Source: an uncultured Microbacterium sp. (lineage in GTDB: Bacteria; Actinomycetota; Actinomycetes; Actinomycetales; Microbacteriaceae). Taken from it: DNA of 13,017 bases. The notes under the pieces were generated by a model, which was not told the DNA's origin, made no database searches, and worked only from the letters and a program-made list of their open reading frames with translations. Made by a program: the position numbers and the translations under genes. Positions 1 through 6,327 of this stretch are shown here, piece after piece (the stretch's first letter is position 1; the number at the start of each line of letters is the position of its first letter). The stretch spans positions 1-13,017 of the forward strand of contig CALANM010000227.1 of NCBI GenBank assembly GCA_937926065.1, given 5' to 3'.

Positions 1-675
1 ATGCATGCGCAGAGTCGCTCGCGCCTTCTCGACCTGGTCGAAGTGCTCGGGAACATGGATCCAGTGCAGCGCGGTGCGTGCGTCGAGCAGACCGTGCGAC
101 CGACGCAGCCGCTCTGGAAGAGGGTCGGGCACCTGCGCCACCAGCGAGAGCACGTGCACGACAGTCCTGTGCACCTGCCAGCTGGACACGGTGCTGGTCG
201 CCGGATAGATCGGTATCGGCTGGTTCTGCCATGCTTCGGCGTTCTGGCGGGCGGAGTCCTCGTCGTCGAAGAGCTCGTAGTCCGGGTGTGCGAACTGCTT
301 CTGGCCCTTGAACTCCCCCACCTTGCCCGAGAAGATGCCCTGCCGGCCCACGCGCAGCTCGGTCTGGCGCCACGCCTGGTTGAAGAAGGTGAGGTTGACC
401 GTGCCCTGCCCGTCGCTGATGACGACTTCGAGGAGGTTTCCCTTGCGCCCTCGCATGGGTCGCACCGAGACGGAGCGGACTTCGGCGACGATCGTCACCT
501 GCTCCCCCACCGGAAGCGTCGCGATGGGGGTCAGCTCCCCGCGACGTGCATAGCGACGCGGATAGTGGCCGAGCAGATCGCCGACGACCGACATCCCGAA
601 CGCTCGAGAGAGGGCACCGGCCGTCTTGGCGCCCACGACCCCGTCGAGGCTCGTGGACAGCGTCACCGGCGGCAT
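1..675 (-). CDS. recG: ATP-dependent DNA helicase RecG, N-terminal part (cut by window edge)
   Basis: RecG remodels stalled replication forks and branched recombination intermediates using ATP. The visible 225 codons run without a stop from the ATG at 675 to base 1. They cover the N-terminal wedge region: a helix-hairpin-like start (SLDGVVGAKTAGAL), the segment DLLGHYPRRYARRGEL, and an OB fold with PMRGRKGNLLEVVISDGQG and LTFFNQAW followed by GKVGEFKGQKQFAHPDYELF. These are family hallmarks of RecG; the helicase motifs lie beyond the window. There is no ribosome binding site. Instead a TAGACT box sits six bases before the ATG, which supports this start as leaderless. The gene is divergent from the acyltransferase at 765, with 89 bases between the starts. 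Confidence 0.93.
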   Translation of the reverse strand, partial: MPPVTLSTSLDGVVGAKTAGALSRAFGMSVVGDLLGHYPRRYARRGELTPIATLPVGEQVTIVAEVRSVSVRPMRGRKGNLLEVVISDGQGTVNLTFFNQAWRQTELRVGRQGIFSGKVGEFKGQKQFAHPDYELFDDEDSARQNAEAWQNQPIPIYPATSTVSSWQVHRTVVHVLSLVAQVPDPLPERLRRSHGLLDARTALHWIHVPEHFDQVEKARATLRMH

Positions 676-681
676 GGGTCG

Positions 682-687
682 AGTCTA
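682..687 (-). promoter_or_regulatory. -10 box of recG (leaderless)
   Basis: The minus strand reads TAGACT, six bases (CGACCC), then the recG ATG. With a usual 6-7 base distance from -10 box to transcription start, the mRNA would begin at the ATG itself. No convincing -35 box is visible; a CTCGAC lies 16 bases upstream. Confidence 0.6.
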
Positions 688-752
688 TTCAGGGCCGGCG
701 ACGGTCGAGCGGAACGGGACTCGGGCGCGTACCGGGTCGTCGCCGCCCGCCC

Positions 753-758
753 TAGAGT
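753..758 (+). promoter_or_regulatory. -10 box of the acyltransferase-rsmD unit (leaderless)
   Basis: TAGAGT is followed by six bases (GGACCC) and the GTG start at 765. The geometry is the same as for the divergent recG promoter, and no Shine-Dalgarno motif is present, so a leaderless transcript is predicted. No clear -35 box. Confidence 0.6.
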
Positions 759-764
759 GGACCC

Positions 765-1361
765 GTGATCCGCAGCCTCCTCGCACGCCTCTACTGGGCG
801 GCCAGCCGGTGGACGCTGCGCTCCGAACCCGCGCCTGAACGCCCGACCGTGCTGGTCGGCGCGCCCCACACCTCCAATTGGGACTTCATCCTGATGCTCG
901 CCATCGCCTGGCGGCTGCGCATCCACATCCGCTGGCTCGGCAAGGAATCGCTCTTCCGCGGGTGGCGCGGCCCTCTCATGCGCGCGCTCGGCGGCATCGC
1001 CGTCGACCGCAGCGATGCCTCCCGGGTCGTCGGAGAGATCGTTGAGCGCGTGCACGCCGGCGAGGTCTTCAGCCTCGTCGTCACGCCCGACGGCACCCGC
1101 GGTGGCAATACCCTCTGGAAGAGCGGGTTCTACCGCATTGCAAGGGAGGCGAAGATGCCGGTGACCCTCGGATACGTCGACCGGACGACGATGACCACCG
1201 GCCTCGGCCCGACGATCGAGCTGACCGGCGACACGCGAACGGACATGGACGTCATACGCGCCTTCTACGCCGACAAGGCGGGCCTGCGCCCGCACCTGCG
1301 CACCGAGCCGCGCCTGCGTGACGAGGCCGGCGGGGCCGCCGCCGCGGGAGGCGAATCATGA
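765..1361 (+). CDS. PlsC-like lysophospholipid/glycerolipid acyltransferase family protein
   Basis: A 198-residue protein of the 1-acylglycerol-3-phosphate acyltransferase superfamily, which moves acyl groups from acyl carriers to lysophospholipids or related acceptors at the membrane. The catalytic HX4D motif is HTSNWD (residues 35-40). Further motifs are GGIAVDRS (77-83) and TPDGTR (108-112), the counterpart of the PEGT block. It lacks long hydrophobic helices and is shorter than the PlsC at 5560-6321, to which it is only distantly similar. The GTG start is supported by the -10 box ending seven bases before it. It overlaps rsmD by ATGA, so the two are probably translationally coupled. The acceptor substrate cannot be told from sequence; the family also includes enzymes acting on ornithine lipids and other lysolipids. 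Confidence 0.82.
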   Translation: MIRSLLARLYWAASRWTLRSEPAPERPTVLVGAPHTSNWDFILMLAIAWRLRIHIRWLGKESLFRGWRGPLMRALGGIAVDRSDASRVVGEIVERVHAGEVFSLVVTPDGTRGGNTLWKSGFYRIAREAKMPVTLGYVDRTTMTTGLGPTIELTGDTRTDMDVIRAFYADKAGLRPHLRTEPRLRDEAGGAAAAGGES

Positions 1362-1915
1362 CGCGCATCATCTCCGGGGCGGCGGGATCACTCACACTCG
1401 CCGTCCCGGATGCCGGCACCCGCCCGACGAGCGATCGCGTCCGCGAGTCGCTCTTCGGCTCGCTCGAGGCGAACGGCATCCTTGAACACGCCGTCGTCGC
1501 CGACCTCTATGCAGGCTCCGGCGCGCTCGGGCTCGAAGCGGTCAGCCGGGGCGCGGCAGCCGCCGAACTCGTCGAGAAGGCGCCCCGTGCCGCGTCCGTG
1601 ACCGAGCGCAATGCGCGCACGGTTCAGCGCGCGGTCCCCGGTGCCCGCGTGCGCGTCCATCGCATGGCTGCCGACGCGTTCCTCAAGAGCACCAGTGACC
1701 GCTTCGACCTCGTCTTCCTCGACCCGCCGTACGACGTGGGCGAGGCCGAGCTCGCCGTCACGCTCCAACTGCTCGTACCGCACCTCGCGGACGGCGCGAC
1801 GGTCATCGTCGAACGGGCGACCCGCTCACCTGCGCCGTCACTGCCCGACGGGCTGCGCCCGGTCAGGGACAAGCGCTACGGCGACACCACCGTGTGGTGG
1901 AGCGAGGCCGACTGA
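1358..1915 (+). CDS. rsmD: 16S rRNA (guanine(966)-N(2))-methyltransferase RsmD
   Basis: This SAM-dependent enzyme methylates N2 of G966 in 16S rRNA during 30S assembly. The 185 residues match the family length. Hallmarks are the N-terminal MTRIISG, the segment RPTSDRVRESLF (22-33), the SAM-binding motif DLYAGSGALGLEA (49-61) and the catalytic DPPY (122-125) typical of exocyclic-amine N-methyltransferases. The ATG overlaps the stop of the upstream acyltransferase (ATGA), so it is likely cotranscribed and coupled. The stop lies four bases from the stop of the converging thiL. In many bacteria rsmD is followed by coaD; here it is not. Confidence 0.95.
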   Translation: MTRIISGAAGSLTLAVPDAGTRPTSDRVRESLFGSLEANGILEHAVVADLYAGSGALGLEAVSRGAAAAELVEKAPRAASVTERNARTVQRAVPGARVRVHRMAADAFLKSTSDRFDLVFLDPPYDVGEAELAVTLQLLVPHLADGATVIVERATRSPAPSLPDGLRPVRDKRYGDTTVWWSEAD

Positions 1916-1919
1916 CCCG

Positions 1920-2903
1920 TCATCCGCGACCAGCGTCCCAGTCGCGGTACGGATCCCAGCCGCCTGGGCCGAGCGGCGCCGTCTCGCCCACGAGCACCGC
2001 CGGCCCGGAACGTGCGCGCACCTCACCGATCACCCGGAAGCCCTCCGGCAGCGCTGCGTCCTGAGGGAACGTCGCGAGGAGGGCGTGATCCTCCCCTCCT
2101 CGCAACGCGTGCTCGTCGTCCACGGGCCCCAGCGCAAGCGTCACGCCCGATGCTTCGGCCAGGCGCGTCGCGTCGAGCAGCAGCCCGTCGGAGATGTCCA
2201 TCATCGCTGTCGCCCCCGCATCGGCGGCCCTCGGTCCGAGCTCCACAGGCGGCTCAGGACGGAGCTGTGCCGCGAGGTCCGCCGCCTCCCCCGCGTCGAG
2301 CGTCGACGGATCGACGGTGCGCGGACGCCCGTCGGCATCGCGGAAGCGCGTGAAGAGGATGTCCAGGCCACGCGCCGCGCGTCCCAGTTCGCCTGCGACC
2401 GCCACGACGTCGCCGGGACGCGCCCCGCTGCGCAGCACGGGTGCCCGTCCCTCGAGCACACCGATCGCCGTGACCGCGATCGTCATCGTGTCAGAAGCGG
2501 TCAGGTCGCCGCCCTCGACCGCACATCCCGATGCCAGCCGGTCACACCCCGCGCGGAGGCCACGCGCGAGCTCCTCCACGAAAGCTAGCGACGTCGAGTC
2601 AGGCATCGCCAGTGCGACGAACAGGGCTGTCGGCCGGGCGCCCATCGCCGCGACGTCGGCGAGATTGACCGCGGCGGCCTTGAAGCCCAGATCGTACGGC
2701 GACGACCACGCGAGGCGGAAGTCCGGACCATGCACGAGCGAGTCGGTGGTGACCACGACACGCTCCCCAGGCGCTGCGAGCACGGCCGCGTCGTCTCCCG
2801 GGCCGACGAGCGCCGCGGACGAGCCCTTCAGCGCCGACAGGATCAACGCCAGCACCTCGCTTTCGGACACGTCTCCGACGGTCGGCACAGACGGTTCGGT
2901 CAT
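1920..2903 (-). CDS. thiL: Thiamine-monophosphate kinase ThiL
   Basis: ThiL phosphorylates thiamine monophosphate to thiamine diphosphate with ATP, the last step of cofactor synthesis. The 327-residue protein belongs to the PurM-like (AIRS) ATP-binding family. It shows GPGDDAAV (34-41), TTDSLVHG (52-59), the helix KAAAVNLADVAAMGA (75-89), EGGDLTASD, and near the C-terminus MDISDGLLLDATRLAEASGV. The usual family text after TTD is LVEGVHF; here it reads SLVHGPDF, a mild variation. The ATG at 2903 is chosen because a TACCGT -10 box lies seven bases upstream and because the sequence further upstream has no similarity to ThiL. It is divergent from the DUF3515 gene (23 bases between starts) and convergent with rsmD. 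Confidence 0.94.
   Translation of the reverse strand: MTEPSVPTVGDVSESEVLALILSALKGSSAALVGPGDDAAVLAAPGERVVVTTDSLVHGPDFRLAWSSPYDLGFKAAAVNLADVAAMGARPTALFVALAMPDSTSLAFVEELARGLRAGCDRLASGCAVEGGDLTASDTMTIAVTAIGVLEGRAPVLRSGARPGDVVAVAGELGRAARGLDILFTRFRDADGRPRTVDPSTLDAGEAADLAAQLRPEPPVELGPRAADAGATAMMDISDGLLLDATRLAEASGVTLALGPVDDEHALRGGEDHALLATFPQDAALPEGFRVIGEVRARSGPAVLVGETAPLGPGGWDPYRDWDAGRG
1924..1947. terminator. Hairpin at the rsmD/thiL convergent junction, possible terminator
   Basis: A perfect 7-bp inverted repeat, CCGCGAC and GTCGCGG, with a 10-base loop. It begins nine bases after the rsmD stop and lies within the last codons of thiL. No T-run follows on either strand, so intrinsic termination is uncertain; it may only mark the junction. 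Confidence 0.3.
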
Positions 2904-2910
2904 GCCTCCC

Positions 2911-2916
2911 ACGGTA
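2911..2916 (-). promoter_or_regulatory. -10 box of thiL (leaderless)
   Basis: The minus strand reads TACCGT, seven bases (GGGAGGC), then the thiL ATG. It overlaps the oppositely directed -10 box of the DUF3515 gene, sharing the TA at 2915-2916. Confidence 0.5.
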
Positions 2917-2920
2917 GCCT
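2915..2920 (+). promoter_or_regulatory. -10 box of the DUF3515 gene (leaderless)
   Basis: TAGCCT is followed by six bases (GGACTG) and the GTG start at 2927. No Shine-Dalgarno motif lies in front of the GTG. Together with the thiL box it forms a compact two-way promoter. Confidence 0.55.
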
Positions 2921-2926
2921 GGACTG

Positions 2927-3409
2927 GTGATCCCCTCTCGCCGCCCTCTCCTGTCCGCGGCGGCCGCGGCGGCAGCCGTGCTCGCGGCATCCGCGCTGTC
3001 AGGCTGTGCGGCGACCGTGTCGATGCAGCCCGCCGACGACGCCAACTCCCCCGACTGCGCGGCCGTGACGGTGCGCCTTCCCGACACAGTGGACGGCCAG
3101 GACCGGCAATGGACCGACGCACAGGCGACGGGCGCCTGGGGCAGCCCCGTCAGCGTGCTGCTCACGTGTGGCCTCGAGCCGGCAGGGCCATCGGAGCTGC
3201 CCTGCGAGACCGTCGACGGCGTCGACTGGATCATCGACGACGCCGATGCGCCGAACTACCGCTTCACCACGTACGGCCGAACCCCCGCGGCAGAGGTCTA
3301 CCTCGACTACGACGTCGTCAGCGCGCGCTCCGTCCTCGGCGCGCTGTCGTCGGCCGTCGGAACCCTTCCCTCCAACGGCGCGCGGTGCACCGAACGCCCG
3401 CAGAGCTGA
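2927..3409 (+). CDS. DUF3515 family lipoprotein
   Basis: A 160-residue secreted lipoprotein of unknown function. The N-terminus has positive charges (SRRP), an Ala-rich hydrophobic stretch (10-23) and a lipobox LSGC with the acylated Cys at 27, predicting export and anchoring on the outer face of the membrane. The mature part has Cys at 44, 81 and 92 and a late Cys near the end, so disulfides are possible. The body matches the actinobacterial DUF3515 family, usually found beside ddl and thiL (for example Rv2980c in M. tuberculosis). The GTG start follows a TAGCCT box at leaderless spacing. Here the gene points away from thiL and toward ddl, opposite to both. Linkage with ddl suggests a cell-envelope role, but this is inference. 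Confidence 0.82.
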   Translation: MIPSRRPLLSAAAAAAAVLAASALSGCAATVSMQPADDANSPDCAAVTVRLPDTVDGQDRQWTDAQATGAWGSPVSVLLTCGLEPAGPSELPCETVDGVDWIIDDADAPNYRFTTYGRTPAAEVYLDYDVVSARSVLGALSSAVGTLPSNGARCTERPQS

Positions 3410-3435
3410 CCCGCTCGAGGCACCATCGACGGTCC

Positions 3436-3457
3436 GTGCGCGGCCGGCTCAGCGCAC
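3436..3457. terminator. Hairpin between the DUF3515 gene and ddl, possible bidirectional terminator
   Basis: GTGCGC and GCGCAC form a 6-bp stem around a 10-base GC-rich loop, in the 39-base gap between two converging stop codons and overlapping the ddl stop. No T-run on either side. Confidence 0.35.
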
Positions 3458-4534
3458 CCGCGCGAGCTCGATCAGCTCGGTGATCAGGCCCTCGTAGGTC
3501 ATGCCTGTTGCGATCCAGCACTTAGGGAACATCGAGATCGGCGTGAATCCGGGCATCGTGTTCACCTCGTTCACGAAGAACTCAGTGCCGGTGAAGAAGA
3601 AGTCGACACGGGCCAGCCCCTCGCCGCCGACCGCCTCGAAGGCACGCGCGGCGATCCGCTGCATCTCAGCCAGCTCGCCGTCGCGCAGCTCCGCGGGGCA
3701 GGCCAGCTCGATGCCCGGCGCGTCGAGGTACTTGGCCTCGAAGTCGTAGAACTCCCGGCCCGTGATGACGATCTCACCGGCAACGCTCACTCGAGGTGCC
3801 GCGCCGTCGCGCCCCTCGAGCACGCCGCACTCCACCTCCCGACCGACGACCGCCTGCTCTACAAGGACGGTGGCATCCTCGGCGAAGGCCACATCGAGCG
3901 CCGCGTCGAGCTCGCTCCAGTCGGAGACCTTCGAGACGCCGACGCTGGAGCCGGCGCGCGCCGGCTTGATGAAGACGGGCAGCCCCAGCGCGCGGACACG
4001 GCGCTCCCAGAGCTCGCGCTGACGATCGAGATCCGCGCGAGTGAACGACACCCACGGCACGACGGGCACACCCGCCGCCTTCAGAATGCTCTTGGTCGTG
4101 TTCTTGTCCATGCCGATCGCCGACATGAGCAGCCCCGCCCCGACGTACGGAAGACCGAGCAGCTCGAGGAAGCCCTGCACAGTGCCGTCCTCCCCGAAGC
4201 GCCCGTGGAGGATCGGGAAGACGACGTCGACCTCGCCCAGTGACTCCTCGACGCCATCTGCTCTCCGTACCCGGAGCTCGCGAGACGCCGCGGACTCCGG
4301 CCAGCGAACACGCGTGCCGTTGTCGACGACCTCGGGCAGCCGGTCGGAAGACAGCGCGAACTTGTCGGGGTCATCGTCTTCGAGCACGAAGGCGCCATCA
4401 CGGGTGATGCCGACGGGGATGACGCGGAAGCGCGTCCGGTCAATCGCCCGAAGCACGCCCCCGGCCGTAGCGGAGCTGATCGAGTGCTCGCTCGAACGCC
4501 CTCCGAAGAGCACCGCCACTGCCGGCTTGTCCAT
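3449..4534 (-). CDS. ddl: D-alanine--D-alanine ligase
   Basis: Ddl joins two D-alanines with ATP to make the terminal dipeptide of the peptidoglycan stem. The 361-residue protein has the complete ATP-grasp layout: the N-terminal AVLFGGRSSEHSIS (7-20) with the substrate-binding Glu-His pair, GRFGEDG, GLPYVGAG, KPARAGSSVGVSKV, EFYDFEAKYLD, ARVDFFF and the metal and substrate loop NEVNTMPGFTPISMFPK. The omega-loop has Tyr (EAKY), as expected for D-Ala-D-Ala rather than D-Ala-D-Lac specificity. The ATG at 4534 is preferred because GAGAGGA lies seven bases upstream and family homology begins here. The first 95 bases overlap the 3' end of gpsA in another frame, so coupling is likely. Confidence 0.95.
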   Translation of the reverse strand: MDKPAVAVLFGGRSSEHSISSATAGGVLRAIDRTRFRVIPVGITRDGAFVLEDDDPDKFALSSDRLPEVVDNGTRVRWPESAASRELRVRRADGVEESLGEVDVVFPILHGRFGEDGTVQGFLELLGLPYVGAGLLMSAIGMDKNTTKSILKAAGVPVVPWVSFTRADLDRQRELWERRVRALGLPVFIKPARAGSSVGVSKVSDWSELDAALDVAFAEDATVLVEQAVVGREVECGVLEGRDGAAPRVSVAGEIVITGREFYDFEAKYLDAPGIELACPAELRDGELAEMQRIAARAFEAVGGEGLARVDFFFTGTEFFVNEVNTMPGFTPISMFPKCWIATGMTYEGLITELIELARVR

Positions 4535-5570
4535 CCTGCGTCCTCTCACCCGTGGGCTTGTCATCGTCGGTGGTCAGGTGTGGTGCGATGTCGCGCGGAT
4601 TCATCGCTCCGTCGAGCACCATCTTGACCTGTTCCACGATCGGCATCCGAACGCCGCTCGCTCGCGCGAGCTGCAGGACGGGCGCGACCGAAGCGAGTCC
4701 TTCCGCCGTCTGGTCCATCTGCTTGACGACGTCCTGAAAGCTGTACCCCTGCCCGAGCAGACGCCCGGCCGTGTTGTTGCGGCTCAGAGGCGACTGGCAT
4801 GTCGCGATGAGATCCCCGAGTCCCGCCAGGCCCTGCAGCGTCTCAGGCTGCGCTCCCTGTGCCACAGCGAAGTCTGTCATCTCGACGAGTCCGCGCGTGA
4901 TGATCGACGCTTTCGTGTTCTCGCCGTATCCCACGCCGTCGACGATGCCGATCGCGACCGCGATCAGGTTCTTCAGGACGCCCCCGAACTCCGTGCCGAT
5001 GACGTCGGTGTTGACGAACGTGCGGAAGTAGGCGTTTCGGGCGCGGCGCGCGACGGCCTCGGCAGTCTCCTGGCTCGACGACGAGATGACCGCGGCAGTG
5101 GGCTGCTCCCGCGCGATCTCGAGGGCGAGGTTCGGCCCGGAGGCGACGGCGATGCGCGACGGATCGCACTGAAGCTCCTGCTCGATCACCTGGCTCATCC
5201 GCAGCCCTGTGCGCTTCTCGACTCCCTTCATGAGAGAGACGATCGGCATGTCGGTGTCGGCGATGAGCGGGCGGATCGCCTTCAGGTTCTGGCGGAGCGC
5301 CTGGCTCGAGATCGCCAGATAGATCTGGGTCGCTCCCTCGAGAGCCTCCGACAGGTGCGACGTCGCCGACATGTTGCGCGGCAGGTTGATGCCGGGGAGG
5401 TACTCGCTGTTCCGGTGGCCCTCCTGTATCTCCTGCGCCAGCTCGGCTCGTCTCGCCCACATCGTCACGTGCGCGCCCCCATCGGCGAGCACCTTGCCGA
5501 ACGTCGTTCCCCAGCTGCCCGCGCCGATGACGGCGACGCGGGGCTGCGCAGCCTCGTGCCTACGAGTCAA
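4440..5570 (-). CDS. gpsA: NAD(P)H-dependent glycerol-3-phosphate dehydrogenase GpsA
   Basis: GpsA reduces dihydroxyacetone phosphate to sn-glycerol 3-phosphate, the backbone of phospholipids. It shows the Rossmann motif VIGAGSWGTTF (14-24), NLPRNMSATSHLSEAL, LMKGVE, SGPNLALEIA, the catalytic Lys in LKNLIAVAIGIVDG, and NTKASIITRGLVEM. The start is uncertain. TTG at 5570 is chosen, with AGAAGGAG ten bases before it; it overlaps the plsC stop by 11 bases. An in-frame ATG at 5594 would add eight residues. The family usually ends near the HLTTDDD segment, but here the frame runs on for about 39 residues across the beginning of ddl. That tail is low in conserved character and looks like readthrough into ddl sequence. 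Confidence 0.93.
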   Translation of the reverse strand: MTRRHEAAQPRVAVIGAGSWGTTFGKVLADGGAHVTMWARRAELAQEIQEGHRNSEYLPGINLPRNMSATSHLSEALEGATQIYLAISSQALRQNLKAIRPLIADTDMPIVSLMKGVEKRTGLRMSQVIEQELQCDPSRIAVASGPNLALEIAREQPTAAVISSSSQETAEAVARRARNAYFRTFVNTDVIGTEFGGVLKNLIAVAIGIVDGVGYGENTKASIITRGLVEMTDFAVAQGAQPETLQGLAGLGDLIATCQSPLSRNNTAGRLLGQGYSFQDVVKQMDQTAEGLASVAPVLQLARASGVRMPIVEQVKMVLDGAMNPRDIAPHLTTDDDKPTGERTQDGQAGSGGALRRAFERALDQLRYGRGRASGD

Positions 5571-6321
5571 GTCGACCGATCTCCTTCTGCCCATGCGCCG
5601 TCGGATCCCACCGTTCGGCTGGCGCCGGCTCTTCGCGCAGCCCTGCCAGCAGACCCGCGATGTCGCCCATGACGGCATCCGTCGCTGCGGTGAGCGCGGA
5701 CTGGCTCTTCCCAGCGCCGCGGAACCGCTCGAGATCGACGGGCGGGCCGAGCCTGACCTGCACCCGCCGGCGAGGCGGGAAGAAGCGCAGCCGGCCGTAG
5801 CGGGGAAGGATCTGCTGCACGCCCCAGGTCGCCACAGGGATGACCGGAAGGTCCCCGGCGAGGGCGAGCCGCACGACGCCGGTCTTGCCACGCATGGGCC
5901 ACATGTCGGGGTCGCGCGTCAGCGAGCCTTCGGGGTAGACGATGACCCCGCTCCCCTCGGCGGCGAGCTTCTCTGCCTGCTGGATGGTCTGCTTCGCGGC
6001 GTTGGCCGTGGAGGCACGCGCCACCGGCACCATCCCGGTGGCACGAAGGAGAGACCCGAGCACCGGCACGCGGAACAGGCTCTCCTTGGCCATGAACCTC
6101 GGCGCGCGGCCGAGCCGCCACGTCGCCACTGCGACGATCAGCGGATCGAATTCGCTGTAATGGTTCGGCGCCAGAATGAACGGACCGTCGATGGGCAGGT
6201 TCTCACCGCCGGTGATCTCGATCTTCGCGAACCAGCCGACGGCGGGGATGACGACCGCCGCTGCCGGCCAGAACACGCTCGGGCGGGTCTTCTCCGCCGA
6301 CGCACGACGCCGCACGCCCAC
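5560..6321 (-). CDS. plsC: 1-acyl-sn-glycerol-3-phosphate acyltransferase (PlsC)
   Basis: PlsC acylates lysophosphatidic acid to phosphatidic acid at the inner membrane face. The 253-residue protein has a hydrophobic N-terminal helix (about 17-32), the catalytic NHYSEFDP (53-60, HX4D), FMAKESLFRVPVLG (77-90), TGMVPVAR and the acceptor-binding YPEGSLTRD (129-137). The C-terminus is a charged tail. The GTG at 6321 lies seven bases from the murA stop; a second GTG at 6315 is possible and no strong ribosome binding site separates them. The neighbour gpsA supplies glycerol 3-phosphate, so the two steps of phosphatidate synthesis are likely cotranscribed. It differs clearly from the other acyltransferase at 765-1361. 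Confidence 0.92.
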   Translation of the reverse strand: MGVRRRASAEKTRPSVFWPAAAVVIPAVGWFAKIEITGGENLPIDGPFILAPNHYSEFDPLIVAVATWRLGRAPRFMAKESLFRVPVLGSLLRATGMVPVARASTANAAKQTIQQAEKLAAEGSGVIVYPEGSLTRDPDMWPMRGKTGVVRLALAGDLPVIPVATWGVQQILPRYGRLRFFPPRRRVQVRLGPPVDLERFRGAGKSQSALTAATDAVMGDIAGLLAGLREEPAPAERWDPTAHGQKEIGRLDS

Positions 6322-6327
6322 CGCCGC

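Noticed and set aside
2904..3122. N-terminal extension of thiL through the DUF3515 gene
   Set aside because: The added residues are low-complexity Arg/Pro/Ala and overlap the DUF3515 signal peptide codons; ThiL homology begins at the ATG at 2903.
3449..4534. VanA-like D-Ala-D-Lac ligase
   Set aside because: The omega-loop Tyr (EAKY) and general sequence match the housekeeping D-Ala-D-Ala ligase, and no vanH or vanX neighbour is present.
4535..4564. Ten-residue upstream extension of ddl
   Set aside because: The ATG at 4534 has GAGAGGA at seven bases, and family similarity begins at the MDKPAVAVLFGG segment.
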